Of a stretch of DNA of 57,971 nt, positions 30,164 through 40,124 are shown piece by piece. Position 1 is the stretch's first letter. Each line of letters begins with the position of its first letter. The position numbers and the translations under genes are program-made. The stretch comes from Nanobdellota archaeon (GTDB lineage: Archaea; Nanobdellota; Nanobdellia; Woesearchaeales; UBA583), in assembly GCA_022565615.1 (NCBI GenBank), contig JAIUMM010000006.1:1-57971 (forward strand). Direction: 5' to 3'. Below the pieces are notes generated by a model. The model did no database searches and had not been told where the DNA came from. It saw only the letters and a program-made list of their open reading frames with translations.

Positions 30164-30901
30164 TTATTTAATCTTTTTACCTTTAAATCCGTGTTGTAAA
30201 ATTTCAAGTCCTAACTCTTTTGAACCTTCTTTTGCAACTCCTCCTTCATCAAGTATAATAACTTTTGAAATATCTAAATTTTTTAATAAATATTCATGAT
30301 GAGATACAATAATAAATGTAGTATTACACTCTTCTTGCAAATATTTAATTACTTTTGAAATAGTTTTAAGTCCATCTACATCAATTCCAGAATCAATTTC
30401 ATCAAGAAGTGCAATTTTTGGTTTTAATAATAATAATTGAAGAAGTTCATTTTTTTTTCTCTCTCCTCCTGAAAATCCAACATTCATCTCTCTTTGATTA
30501 AATTCTTTTTTCATTTCTAAAAACTCCATTGCTTCATCAAGTTGTTTTCTAAATTCTTTAGGTTTAATTTTAATATCATTATATTTTTCAACAATAGTTC
30601 TCAAATAAAGAAGTTGAGTGACTCCAGGGAGTTCAATTGGTTGTTGAAATGATAAAAAGAGTCCTTTTTTTGCTCTCTCTTCAACCTCTAATTGAGTAAT
30701 GTCCTCTGAATTGAGAATTATACTTCCTTCTAAAAGATAATTAGGATTTCCCATAATTGCTTGAACTAAACTAGATTTTCCAGCTCCATTTGGTCCCATA
30801 AGCATCGTAATTTTCTTAAGATCAAATTCAAGATTTATATTTTGTAATAATGGAGTATCTACTTCATTAATAGATACATTAATATTTTTTAATTGTAACA
30901 T
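30164..30901 (-). CDS. sufC: Fe-S cluster assembly ATPase SufC
   Basis: MLQLKNINVSI, GPNGAGKSSLVQAIMGNPNYLLEGSI, FLSFQQPIELPGV, NVGFSGGERKKNELLQLLLLKPKIALLDEIDSGIDVDGLKTI. ATG 30901 preferred over the ORF start. Confidence 0.92.
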   Translation of the reverse strand: MLQLKNINVSINEVDTPLLQNINLEFDLKKITMLMGPNGAGKSSLVQAIMGNPNYLLEGSIILNSEDITQLEVEERAKKGLFLSFQQPIELPGVTQLLYLRTIVEKYNDIKIKPKEFRKQLDEAMEFLEMKKEFNQREMNVGFSGGERKKNELLQLLLLKPKIALLDEIDSGIDVDGLKTISKVIKYLQEECNTTFIIVSHHEYLLKNLDISKVIILDEGGVAKEGSKELGLEILQHGFKGKKIK

Positions 30902-31051
30902 AAATAAACAAATAAATATAAATTTAAAATAGTTTCTATAACTTTTCTTTTTAAAAGTGATTTTAATAGTAACCTTTAACCTTAGAGTTTGCATTATTTT
31001 TAACATTTTTTGAAAATTAAATTTAAAAGCAAACAAAGATTATTCAAATAT

Positions 31052-31666
31052 ATGGAAAAAGATTTACAAACCACAGTACTTGTGACATCAGATTTATATG
31101 CTTCAATTGATACATTATGTAGTTGTGAAGCATACAGTTATTTTTTATTACAAAATGGATTTAAATCTACACATATTCAAGAAAAAAATTTAATTGAACT
31201 TGAGCAAAAAGTATTTGAATTTTGTGGATTAGAAACTCCTATTAAAACAGATATTTTTATTGAAGAAAATAACTATAATAAAGTAGAGGAAAATACAGAA
31301 ATTAAATTTATCTGTATAAATATTAAGTCATTTGAAAATATGCCCAAACAAATTACTCCTCAAAACATTCAAGGAATAATGGGTAATGAAAAACCAGATT
31401 TTTTTGATCATTTTGAAGAAAATATTCCAATGAAGCATATTGAAAATGTAAATTCATTCTCAACATTAATTGCTGAAAAATTCAAATATACAAATACTTC
31501 AATCTCTCCTCAAATTGCATCCCTATTATTAGTTGGAATAATTTTAAGTTTAAATGGATTAGAAGAGAGTCAAACAACTAATAGAGATTTTATAGCAGTT
31601 GAATATTTAGAGCAATTCTCAACAATTTCAAAAGATAAAATTAATGCATTAGTAAATCAATTATAA
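31052..31666 (+). CDS. DHH-family / Mn-dependent pyrophosphatase-like protein with eroded catalytic motifs
   Basis: SDLYASIDTLCSCEAYSYFL (cf. GHxNPDxDAIxSAxAYA), PDFFDHFEE (cf. DHH/DHN), NSFSTLIAEKF, PQIASLLLVGIILSLNGLEESQTTNRDFIAVEYL (cf. LLxGIlSDTxxfxSxTTTxxD). Confidence 0.55.
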   Translation: MEKDLQTTVLVTSDLYASIDTLCSCEAYSYFLLQNGFKSTHIQEKNLIELEQKVFEFCGLETPIKTDIFIEENNYNKVEENTEIKFICINIKSFENMPKQITPQNIQGIMGNEKPDFFDHFEENIPMKHIENVNSFSTLIAEKFKYTNTSISPQIASLLLVGIILSLNGLEESQTTNRDFIAVEYLEQFSTISKDKINALVNQL

Positions 31667-33607
31667 TAAATCTTTACTTTCTTTAATACTTAAGATACCT
31701 TTAATACTTTTAAGTTCTCTAAATACTTCATCAAATGAATCAGTTTTATTAATTTTTAATTTCATAAGAACACTACCATCTTTATATATTCTATTTTTCA
31801 AATTTAATGGTGTAAGTTTAAACTTGTGTAACGAATTTAAGATATCAATTAAAATACCTGAATTTGAGTCTAAATGTAGCTCTAATGTAATATTATTGTA
31901 CAACTCTCTATCCCACATAAGCTTTATAGTCCTATTAAGACTAAATTTAGCATTATCACAATTTGCGTTATGAATTGTAATTTCTTTACCGTTTTGTGAT
32001 TCAACCCCAATTATTGGAGTTTTAAGTTTAAATTTACAACACAGAGGTTTTTTAATTTTAGAGTATACTTCAAGACCTTCAATGTGTGTAATTATCTCAC
32101 TAAATTGTTCTTCACTTGTAGATTCTCTTTTATTTGCAAGTCTTAATCCTAAACTTTGTCTAATTGAAATTTTAGCTTTATTAGTTGTTGCAATTTTTAA
32201 ATTTTTTTCAGTAGGTTTAGATTTTGTATTAGTAATAATTTCAACAATATCTCCATTAAATAATACTTTATCTAAATTTTGAGCAACCCCATTAACTTTA
32301 CACTTTATTGCTGAATCTCCAACTTCAGTATGGATGTAATATGCAAAATCAATTGCTCTTGCACCTTGAGGAAGAGAGATGATGTCAAATTTAGGAGTAA
32401 ATACAAATATTTCACTATCAAATAAATTATATTTTAAAATTTGCATTAAATTAAAAGATTCTTTATTTTCTTGTTCCCATTGTAATAATTCTCTTAGCCA
32501 CGTAATTCTTTTATCAAATAATTTATCTTTTCCAACATCTTTATATTTCCAATGAGCAGCTACTCCATATTCAGCAAGTTTGTGCATATGAATATCTCTA
32601 ATTTGAACTTCAACAGGACTATCAATAATTTGAGAATGAATTACAATGTGAAGTGATTGATATCCATTATCTTTTGGATGTAATATATAGTCTTTTTCCC
32701 TATGTGGATATGTTTTATAATGAGTGTGAAATAATGAGAGAATTTCATAGCATTTAGAAATATCTGTTGTAATTACTCTAATTGCATATAAATCATAAAT
32801 CTGTTCAAAACTAATTTTTTTTTTAGTAATTTTTCTATAAATACTATACATACTTTTACATCTTCCAAGAACAGTTACTCCTTCAACATTGTGTTTATTA
32901 AGAAAATGTTTTAATTCATTAACACCTTTTTGAACAATTTGAAGTCTTACTTCTTTTTTAAGTCCAAGTTTTTGTTTAATATTTTCAAAATCCTTTGGAT
33001 ATAAATATTTAAAAGATAAATCTTCAAGTTCCCATTTCAAAGAATAAATACCTATTTTTTGAGCAATTGGTGCATAAATAAAGAGTGTTTCTTTTGCAAT
33101 TCTTTGTTGAGCATTTTCACTTCTTGAACCTAGAGTTTGCATATTGTGAAGCCTATCACAGAGTTTAATAATTAAAATTCTCATATCTTTTGATGCACTT
33201 AAAAGCATCTTTCTAAGCTCAGTTAAATTTTTTTCAATATCTGTTCTTCCTTTATTTTCATTTTTACCAAGTTTAGTAAGTCCTTCAACTAAAAGAGAAA
33301 TTTCATCTCCAAATATTTTTTTAATTTCTTCAATTTTAACATTTGTATCTTCAACTACATCATGAAGAAGAGCTGCACAAATAGATTGAGGTCCAAGTCC
33401 ATAATGATAACTAAGTTTTGCAACTTCAATTGGATGGGTAATATATAAATCACCTGATTTTCTATATTGTGTTGAGTGAGCTTTTTTTGCAACTTCATAT
33501 GCTTTAGTAATAAGTTGTTTATTAAACTCAGTAGGAAGACTAATTAAGAACATAGAAAAAATTTCATCAACTTGTTTAGTTGTATTAATTATTATTTCTG
33601 ATTTCAT
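31661..33607 (-). CDS. long-form RSH: bifunctional (p)ppGpp synthetase/hydrolase-like (HD, synthetase, TGS, CC, ACT)
   Basis: HPIEVAKLSYHYGLGPQSICAALLHDVVEDT, IIKLCDRLHNMQTLGS, GRCKSMYSIYRKI..YDLYAIRVI..KDYILHPKDNGYQSLHIVIHS, VEVQIRDIHMHKLAEYGVAAHWKYK, TGS IFVFTPKFDIISLPQGARAIDFAYYIHTEVG, CC segment KKPLCCKFKLKTPIIGV, C-terminal ACT-like domain. Confidence 0.92.
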   Translation of the reverse strand: MKSEIIINTTKQVDEIFSMFLISLPTEFNKQLITKAYEVAKKAHSTQYRKSGDLYITHPIEVAKLSYHYGLGPQSICAALLHDVVEDTNVKIEEIKKIFGDEISLLVEGLTKLGKNENKGRTDIEKNLTELRKMLLSASKDMRILIIKLCDRLHNMQTLGSRSENAQQRIAKETLFIYAPIAQKIGIYSLKWELEDLSFKYLYPKDFENIKQKLGLKKEVRLQIVQKGVNELKHFLNKHNVEGVTVLGRCKSMYSIYRKITKKKISFEQIYDLYAIRVITTDISKCYEILSLFHTHYKTYPHREKDYILHPKDNGYQSLHIVIHSQIIDSPVEVQIRDIHMHKLAEYGVAAHWKYKDVGKDKLFDKRITWLRELLQWEQENKESFNLMQILKYNLFDSEIFVFTPKFDIISLPQGARAIDFAYYIHTEVGDSAIKCKVNGVAQNLDKVLFNGDIVEIITNTKSKPTEKNLKIATTNKAKISIRQSLGLRLANKRESTSEEQFSEIITHIEGLEVYSKIKKPLCCKFKLKTPIIGVESQNGKEITIHNANCDNAKFSLNRTIKLMWDRELYNNITLELHLDSNSGILIDILNSLHKFKLTPLNLKNRIYKDGSVLMKLKINKTDSFDEVFRELKSIKGILSIKESKDLL

Positions 33608-33653
33608 TTTTCATATGTTGGATATTATTATAATTAGTGTAAGTTTTAAAAAT

Positions 33654-34952
33654 TTAATATATTAATTGACAAGAGTGACTATTTAAATTAAGTTGATTAT
33701 TATCTATTGAATCAATTATTAAATAAGGACTAGACATTGAAGTAGTAAATAAATTATGCGTTCTATTTGTATATAATTGATCTATACTAAAGTAAATACT
33801 TTGATAAAAATTATTTATACTTGAACTTGGCAAAAAACTTTGACAGTAAGTTTCATTAGTGCTAATTGGATCTTGTAATATAATTTCAATTTTGTTCTTA
33901 CTTAATTCATATACAAACTCACTTCTTTGAATAAGTGAGTTATATGCACATTCAAAATTACTAGGAGTTGAAAACAGAGAAAACATAAAAATAGTTATTT
34001 CATCATTAGTATCATAAAATCTAAATATTTTAGGTTCATCTTCATTTAATTGATTTGTAATTAAATAGTCACTTTGATGATTTGAATATGTATAAGAAAA
34101 ACTACCTTCAACAATTCTACCTGTATTTGTCAAATCAATAGTTGAAGGCATTTTTTGAAAATTTGATTTGATATGATATACAGGAATTCTCTCTCTTGAA
34201 AATTGAGTATTAATATATTCTTCAATAAAATTTTCATTAAAATCTAAAAATACAACACTACTTGGATTTAATGTATCAATTTGTGTTCTCATTTCAGATT
34301 CAGTGAGTCCATTTTCTAAATCCCAAGTGATAAATGATAATTGTTGATAACTCCTTCTAGTGTTTAAAATTCCTTGAAAGAGTGAGTACGTAGGTCCATT
34401 AGATTGATTAATAATAATAATATGACTTTTAGGAACTACTGCAATCATAGGACTAATTGACATTGGAAAATTAAAATTTTCAAGTATTAAATAAATATTT
34501 TGAGGAAGCTCATTATTAATTGGAGGCATAATAAAAGGATAAATATCCAGATATTCATTTAAAGGTTCATAAATTAATTCTCTTCCATCAATACTGAGTC
34601 TTGTAAATTCTCCTCCTATACATTGTAAATTAGCATCTTTATTTCCCATTAATGGAATTGTATTAAAAACAGTAGCACTACTTACACTTAAACTCTGAGC
34701 TCGTACATTTAGTGTATTTGTAAGTGCTTTTGCAAATTCTAAATTATTATTTTCTTGTTCTATAGTCCAATATGTATTTAAAATTGAATATATTGAAATC
34801 ATTAAAACTCCTCCTATAATAGTCATAAATACCCATGAAAAAACTGTTGTCGTTATTCCTTTTTTAGAAGAATAAAAAGGTTTTAAGAAAATATTTAAAT
34901 ATTTATCATTTAAATTGTTTTTTCTAAAAAAAGTATTTTTAAATAAATTCAT
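33654..34952 (-). CDS. membrane-anchored secreted protein with class III signal-peptide-like N-terminus
   Basis: SSKKGITTTVFSWVFMTIIGGVLMISIYSIL (KKG + hydrophobic stretch) followed by a large ectodomain. Confidence 0.5.
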   Translation of the reverse strand: MNLFKNTFFRKNNLNDKYLNIFLKPFYSSKKGITTTVFSWVFMTIIGGVLMISIYSILNTYWTIEQENNNLEFAKALTNTLNVRAQSLSVSSATVFNTIPLMGNKDANLQCIGGEFTRLSIDGRELIYEPLNEYLDIYPFIMPPINNELPQNIYLILENFNFPMSISPMIAVVPKSHIIIINQSNGPTYSLFQGILNTRRSYQQLSFITWDLENGLTESEMRTQIDTLNPSSVVFLDFNENFIEEYINTQFSRERIPVYHIKSNFQKMPSTIDLTNTGRIVEGSFSYTYSNHQSDYLITNQLNEDEPKIFRFYDTNDEITIFMFSLFSTPSNFECAYNSLIQRSEFVYELSKNKIEIILQDPISTNETYCQSFLPSSSINNFYQSIYFSIDQLYTNRTHNLFTTSMSSPYLIIDSIDNNQLNLNSHSCQLIY

Positions 34953-34992
34953 ATTAATATTTATAAATTTGAACTATTTAAATATATTTGTA

Positions 34993-35478
34993 ATGAATAA
35001 AGACTCAAAATATGAACAAAAATTCAAAATTAATTATATTACTAATTATGTTGGATTAAAAAATTTAATAATTTTTCTAATTATAGTTTTATCTTTAGTA
35101 TTATTTGATCAATTAATTAAATTAGAGTTCTGTACAACTCAAGTATTATTTTCAAAATGTATTTTAAATACAGGCTCAGCATATAGTATGTTTTCATCTA
35201 TTGGACTTTATTCTTTAGTTATTGCTATACTTGGAGTATTAATGAGTATCATTTTACTTATGTATAATTCTTATTTTATTAAAGAATTTGGAATGACTCT
35301 AACATCTTTACTTATGGCTGGAATCATATCAAATACTATCGATAGAGTATTTATTGGAGCAGTAAGAGATATGCTTTCAATCCCATTTATTCATTTTTTT
35401 GGAATTTTTAATGTAGCAGATATATATCTCACAATTGCGGGTTTATATATATTATATATACTTTTAAGTTCAAAATAA
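34993..35478 (+). CDS. lspA: signal peptidase II (LspA)-like protein
   Basis: LVLFDQLIKLEFC, LNTGSAYSMFSS, MAGIISNTIDRVFIGAVRDMLSIP, FFGIFNVADIYLTIAG: both catalytic Asp regions (SNxxDR; FNxAD) present, four TMs. ATG 34993 preferred over the ORF start. Confidence 0.85.
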   Translation: MNKDSKYEQKFKINYITNYVGLKNLIIFLIIVLSLVLFDQLIKLEFCTTQVLFSKCILNTGSAYSMFSSIGLYSLVIAILGVLMSIILLMYNSYFIKEFGMTLTSLLMAGIISNTIDRVFIGAVRDMLSIPFIHFFGIFNVADIYLTIAGLYILYILLSSK

Positions 35479-35563
35479 TTTGAAATATATTAAAGTAATT
35501 TGTATTTTCATAACTTTATAAGAATAACTAAATATTTTATATAACTTTGATTATTATTTTTAT

Positions 35564-36175
35564 ATGTATATCGTACACGCATTAATAGATGGGTTAAAGG
35601 TACTTAGCTTTGATAAGCAGGTAATTAGAAGAGTTTCTAAGGAGAAGAGTCTTGAAGATATTTTTTTAAGCACTCTCTTTGTAAACTATATGGTTGTATT
35701 AGTTTGCTTTTTAGTGATTGTTGCAATGGGAGGACAATTATATTTAGAAGATAGATTATTAAATATGCCTGTATTAATGGGACTATTATTGATGTATCCA
35801 TTTGCATTCAATATTGTAGTTTATGCAATTTATTCATTATTTGGATTGATGGCTGAGTTAGTAAATACTAAAAATCATGTAAGACCACTACTCTCAACAG
35901 GATTTCATTCAGCAATTGCATATGCTCCAATTTTATATGGTATTGCAGTAATTACAACTGCATCAATTACTCTTGGACTTATTTTATTTACAGTATTTGC
36001 AATTTACTTTTTAGTGATTATGTTTTACATCATTTCAACAATTTACAAATATTCATTTGCACAATCAATGATGGTATTATTAATTCCTTTATTAATTGCA
36101 GGAATTGCTTTAACTATTCTCTCTGTATTTGTGCCACAAATTAGTCAAAATATTATTGCATTTGTGTTTGCTTAG
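35564..36175 (+). CDS. Yip1-like multi-TM membrane protein
   Basis: Five-TM-like hydropathy; LFGLMAELVNTKNHVRPLLSTGFHSAIAYAPILYG. Confidence 0.45.
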   Translation: MYIVHALIDGLKVLSFDKQVIRRVSKEKSLEDIFLSTLFVNYMVVLVCFLVIVAMGGQLYLEDRLLNMPVLMGLLLMYPFAFNIVVYAIYSLFGLMAELVNTKNHVRPLLSTGFHSAIAYAPILYGIAVITTASITLGLILFTVFAIYFLVIMFYIISTIYKYSFAQSMMVLLIPLLIAGIALTILSVFVPQISQNIIAFVFA

Positions 36176-36282
36176 TTCTTTTACTAAGTAATAAAAACTA
36201 TTTTTTTGTTTTTCTTATAAATTATTTAGGAATTTTAAAATTAATTAAAGTAGAATATTAGTAATAAAATTAATTATAGGAA

Positions 36283-36930
36283 TTATTTATATAAAATTAT
36301 TTTTCTAATTATTTCTTTTGAGACAGTTTCAATATCTTCATCCCCATTGACTTCTAAAATTTCAGCTTTATATACATTTAAAATTATTTCTTTAACTGTA
36401 TTAAAAATTTCTAATCTCTCATTAAATATTTGGGAAGTATCATCATCTCTTTGAATAAGAATTTCTCCATCATCATCACAAACTCCTTCAATTTTTGGCA
36501 TTAATTCTTTGAGTTGTGAGTTATAGAGTCTATGACATTTAGGGCAATAATATCTTGATGTAATTCTTGAAATGAGCTGAGTTTCATCAACATTTAAGAA
36601 AATTAATTTAATTGTATAATAATGATTTTTCAAAAATCCATATAACCAATATGCTTGATCTAATGTTCTAGGAATTCCATCTAAAATAATATCACTCTCG
36701 GACTTAAAATATTTTCTAAATATTTCAAATACATGTGAATCATTTAATAAAATTCCTTCTTTAAATACTTGTTTGTACAATAATGTTCCTGGTGTGAGTT
36801 CTTTTTTAATTAAATCACTCATAACATATCGTTTAAATCCAGTTTTATCTTCAAGTAACTTTCCTTGTGTCCCTTTTCCAGAACCAGGTGCTCCAAGCAT
36901 AATAATTGCAATTTTTTTTTTTGAATCCAT
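36283..36930 (-). CDS. adk: adenylate kinase family nucleoside monophosphate kinase
   Basis: MLGAPGSGKGTQGKLLEDKTGF, ILDGIPRTLDQAYWL, SRYYCPKCHRLYN..GVCDDDGEILIQRDDD (zinc-type LID). Confidence 0.88.
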   Translation of the reverse strand: MDSKKKIAIIMLGAPGSGKGTQGKLLEDKTGFKRYVMSDLIKKELTPGTLLYKQVFKEGILLNDSHVFEIFRKYFKSESDIILDGIPRTLDQAYWLYGFLKNHYYTIKLIFLNVDETQLISRITSRYYCPKCHRLYNSQLKELMPKIEGVCDDDGEILIQRDDDTSQIFNERLEIFNTVKEIILNVYKAEILEVNGDEDIETVSKEIIRKIILYK

Positions 36931-37148
36931 TTTAATATTACTTGTATATTTATTTTCAAACAATTACTCTATTATATATAATTATAGCTAAAAACAACCA
37001 AAGTAAACTTATAATTGAGATTATAATTAAGTATGTTTGAAATTTTGTTCTCATACATTAAATGTGAAAAAGAAGTATTTTTAATATATTGTAATATTAG
37101 AGTATAATAACAGAAATAATATTGTAAAAATTACACATTTTTAATCTG

Positions 37149-38213
37149 CTAATCTTTGATATTTTTAACAAAAGGCTCCTCTTCTACTGTAATATAGGGT
37201 TTTGGTTGAGAATATGAGATATTTGTTGTAGCTCTATCTCTTCTTAAATATCCAAGCCATGCAATCATAGCACCATTATCCATACACAAAGAAAGAGGAG
37301 TAGTCGTATATGTAACTTTGATACTTTGACACATTAGTGTTGTCATTTCACAAAACCTCTTTGATGAAGCAACTCCTCCAACTAATACTAACTCTTTTTG
37401 ACATGTATAACAAAGAGCTCTTTTAGCTACTTCTTGAATCATTGCAAAGCAGTTTTCAACAAGTGAGTAAGACAAATCATAAATAAGTTGTTCTTTTGAT
37501 TCATAGTATTTATTTTTATCTTTAGAAACTTTAACAATTCCTTCTTTTGTTTCAAATTCCACAATTCGTTGTTTTACAAAATTAATAATTCCAGAAAATG
37601 CAACATTCATACCTTTAATAGTATAAGGGAGTTCAAACAATTCTTCTCCTAATTTAGCATAACTATCAATAATTGGCCCTCCTGGGAATCCAAGTCCCAT
37701 AATTCTTGCACAAGAGTCTAAACAATTTCCAAGTCCAACATCTTCAGTTTCACCATATACAACATATGTTCCTTGTGAGTTAACTCCTGCTACTTGAGAG
37801 TTAACTCCAGTAATATTTACAAAAAGAGGATTTTTAAATCCGCTAACCATTTTTCCAATTTCATAATGTGATTGGATGTGATTTACACCAACTAGAGGAA
37901 TTTGAAGCGTTTTACTTAACGTTTTAGCGACTAAACATCCAATTTTAAGCGAATTACCAAGACCTGGGCCTTGAGAAAATGAAATCAAATCAATGTTACT
38001 TAAATTTAAACCTTGCATTTTAAGTTCATTAACTGCTTTTAAAAGTGTTTGATTAAAATTTGTCACATGATATTTAGTAAGTTTACGAGGATCCATTCCT
38101 GAATCTTGGGAAGTATATACATTTTTCACATTTACTATTACATTTTGTAATTTTGAATCAACAATTCCAATTCCAAATGTGTGAGCTGTACACTCAATTC
38201 CTAATATTAACAT
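37149..38213 (-). CDS. kae1: Kae1/TsaD tRNA threonylcarbamoyladenosine biosynthesis protein (no Bud32 fusion)
   Basis: GIECTAHTFGIGIV, FSQGPGLGNSLKIG, VNHIQSHYEIG metal-binding His pair, YGETEDVGLGNCLD, GGVASSKRF, MDNGAMIAWLG. Confidence 0.93.
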   Translation of the reverse strand: MLILGIECTAHTFGIGIVDSKLQNVIVNVKNVYTSQDSGMDPRKLTKYHVTNFNQTLLKAVNELKMQGLNLSNIDLISFSQGPGLGNSLKIGCLVAKTLSKTLQIPLVGVNHIQSHYEIGKMVSGFKNPLFVNITGVNSQVAGVNSQGTYVVYGETEDVGLGNCLDSCARIMGLGFPGGPIIDSYAKLGEELFELPYTIKGMNVAFSGIINFVKQRIVEFETKEGIVKVSKDKNKYYESKEQLIYDLSYSLVENCFAMIQEVAKRALCYTCQKELVLVGGVASSKRFCEMTTLMCQSIKVTYTTTPLSLCMDNGAMIAWLGYLRRDRATTNISYSQPKPYITVEEEPFVKNIKD

Positions 38214-38344
38214 AACTATTATAATATATGATAATTTATTAATATTAGTATATTTAAAATCATAAAAATATTAATAATGGTATAACTTTAGTTAATCTCT
38301 AATGAGTACAAAGTTATTTAAATTTAAATAGTTGATATTTAGGT

Positions 38345-38533
38345 ATGTCAATTGAATATCATTTACAAATTTATAAAGATCAAAATAATGAACTTAAATC
38401 TATCTCAAAACTTGATTTAAGAGAAGCAAATTTTACAGAACTATCAGTTTTAAAAGCTGATATCGAAATTAATCTTGAAAAAATTAATCAAAGTCTAAGA
38501 GAAATTAAAGAAAAGTCTTCTAAAAATTTATAG
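38345..38533 (+). CDS. small helical hypothetical protein
   Basis: 62-aa ORF, isolated. Confidence 0.35.
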   Translation: MSIEYHLQIYKDQNNELKSISKLDLREANFTELSVLKADIEINLEKINQSLREIKEKSSKNL

Positions 38534-38627
38534 TTATTTTTAGTAAAATTTATTTATTCATATTAAAATTATTAGTTATCTTAAGAATTATTTATTACTA
38601 ATTTTTAAAAAATATTATTGTAAAAAT

Positions 38628-39602
38628 TTAATTTCTCTTTTGTAGAGAAAGTAAATCTTCAGTTGTAAGAGTCATTCCTTTTTTCATAAGTTGATCTTCA
38701 AATTCTTTTTGTTTCTTTGAATTATCAACATTATTATTTCCTCTTGTAAATGTTCTCTTTTTCTTTTTCTTAATTGGAGCATCATCTCCTAATTCTTCAA
38801 GAATTTGCTCTTCTTCTTTAAATAAATCTTTTAATGTTTTACTTAATTCAACATATGTTTTTTTATGTTCTCTAAAGTCTTCAAATGCTTGTTTTTTCTG
38901 ATCTCTTAATTTATCAATCTCTTTATATTTTTGCTTTTTATCCTTACTAATAAGTCTAATTTGTTTATATAAAGATCTAATTTTTTTCTCAATAGTATTA
39001 TATTTTTTTCTAATTTCATAATACTCTTTTTTAACAGCTTTAAATTCTTGAGCCTCAGGAGAATTATCTTCTTCTTCATTTTTAGAACTCGTATCTCTAG
39101 GAGTTTTGTTAAATTGAGAAGCTGCTTCTTTTAATTCATGAATTTCTTTTGAAATTTCAGCTTCTTTATCTAAACTAAGTACTTGAGTTTGTACTTTATG
39201 TTCTAATGCTTCAAGTTGTTTTTGAGCTTTTTGAGGAGAAATCTTTCTATTTTTCAAATCTTGAGAATTATCATGACTAGTTGAAGTAGTAACTCGAGGT
39301 TTTTTATTTGATTTAACTTTTTCAAGTGTTTCTTCAAATACTTGTTTTAGTTTTTCATACTCAGTTTTAACTTCTTCATATTCTTGTTTATGAGTTTCTA
39401 ATTCTTTATTAATCTCATCCAAATTGTTTTCTGCTTCTATTTTTTTAACTTCTTCATAGAGAGAATTAATTTGCTCACTAAATTCTTCACCCGCTGTGAA
39501 AAATTCTTCTTTAATTTTTTTCTTTTCAAAAAAATCTTTTTTTAAATCTCTGATTTTATTTTGAACTGTAATCAATTCTTCGTGAATTGCCTTTTTTTCC
39601 AT
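38628..39602 (-). CDS. coiled-coil charged protein
   Basis: Long heptad-like Glu/Lys-rich helices over 324 aa. Confidence 0.6.
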   Translation of the reverse strand: MEKKAIHEELITVQNKIRDLKKDFFEKKKIKEEFFTAGEEFSEQINSLYEEVKKIEAENNLDEINKELETHKQEYEEVKTEYEKLKQVFEETLEKVKSNKKPRVTTSTSHDNSQDLKNRKISPQKAQKQLEALEHKVQTQVLSLDKEAEISKEIHELKEAASQFNKTPRDTSSKNEEEDNSPEAQEFKAVKKEYYEIRKKYNTIEKKIRSLYKQIRLISKDKKQKYKEIDKLRDQKKQAFEDFREHKKTYVELSKTLKDLFKEEEQILEELGDDAPIKKKKKRTFTRGNNNVDNSKKQKEFEDQLMKKGMTLTTEDLLSLQKRN

Positions 39603-39753
39603 TTTTAATTTATTGTAATGTAATAATTAGTACTTTTTTTATTTAATTAAGAAAGCTAACTTAGGATAAAAATATTTATGTGATTTTGATTCTTATATTG
39701 ATTAAATATAATAATTTTAAGTTTTAAACTTTAAATTTTTAAAAACTTGGGAT

Positions 39754-40053
39754 TTAGAATAAATCTCCAAGTCCAGCTGCTGCATCAACAGCAGGTGCTT
39801 CTTCTTTCTTTTCTTCTTTAGCAACTTCAGCAGCAGGAGCTGCAGCCACTGCACCAGCAGCAGCTACAGGAGCTGCAACAGCTGAATTTGCAATAACTTC
39901 TTCAATATTTACTCCATCAAGAGCTGCAACTAATGATTTAGCTTTAGCACTATCTGCTTCAACACCAGCAGCTTTTAGAACTGCTGTAATATTTGCTTCT
40001 GTAACATCTTTTCCTGCTTTATTTAAAAGCATAACTGCATATATGTATTCCAT
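39754..40053 (-). CDS. rpl12p: 50S ribosomal protein P1 (L12p-like)
   Basis: MEYIYAVMLLNKAGKDVTEANITAVLKAAGVEAD, Ala-rich hinge, EEKKEEAPAVDAAAGLGDLF. Confidence 0.95.
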   Translation of the reverse strand: MEYIYAVMLLNKAGKDVTEANITAVLKAAGVEADSAKAKSLVAALDGVNIEEVIANSAVAAPVAAAGAVAAAPAAEVAKEEKKEEAPAVDAAAGLGDLF

Positions 40054-40124
40054 TTTTATTTAGTATTAATGTATTGTAATATATAAATGTTATTTATATA
40101 TTTTATTTTTGTTTTATCTTAAAC

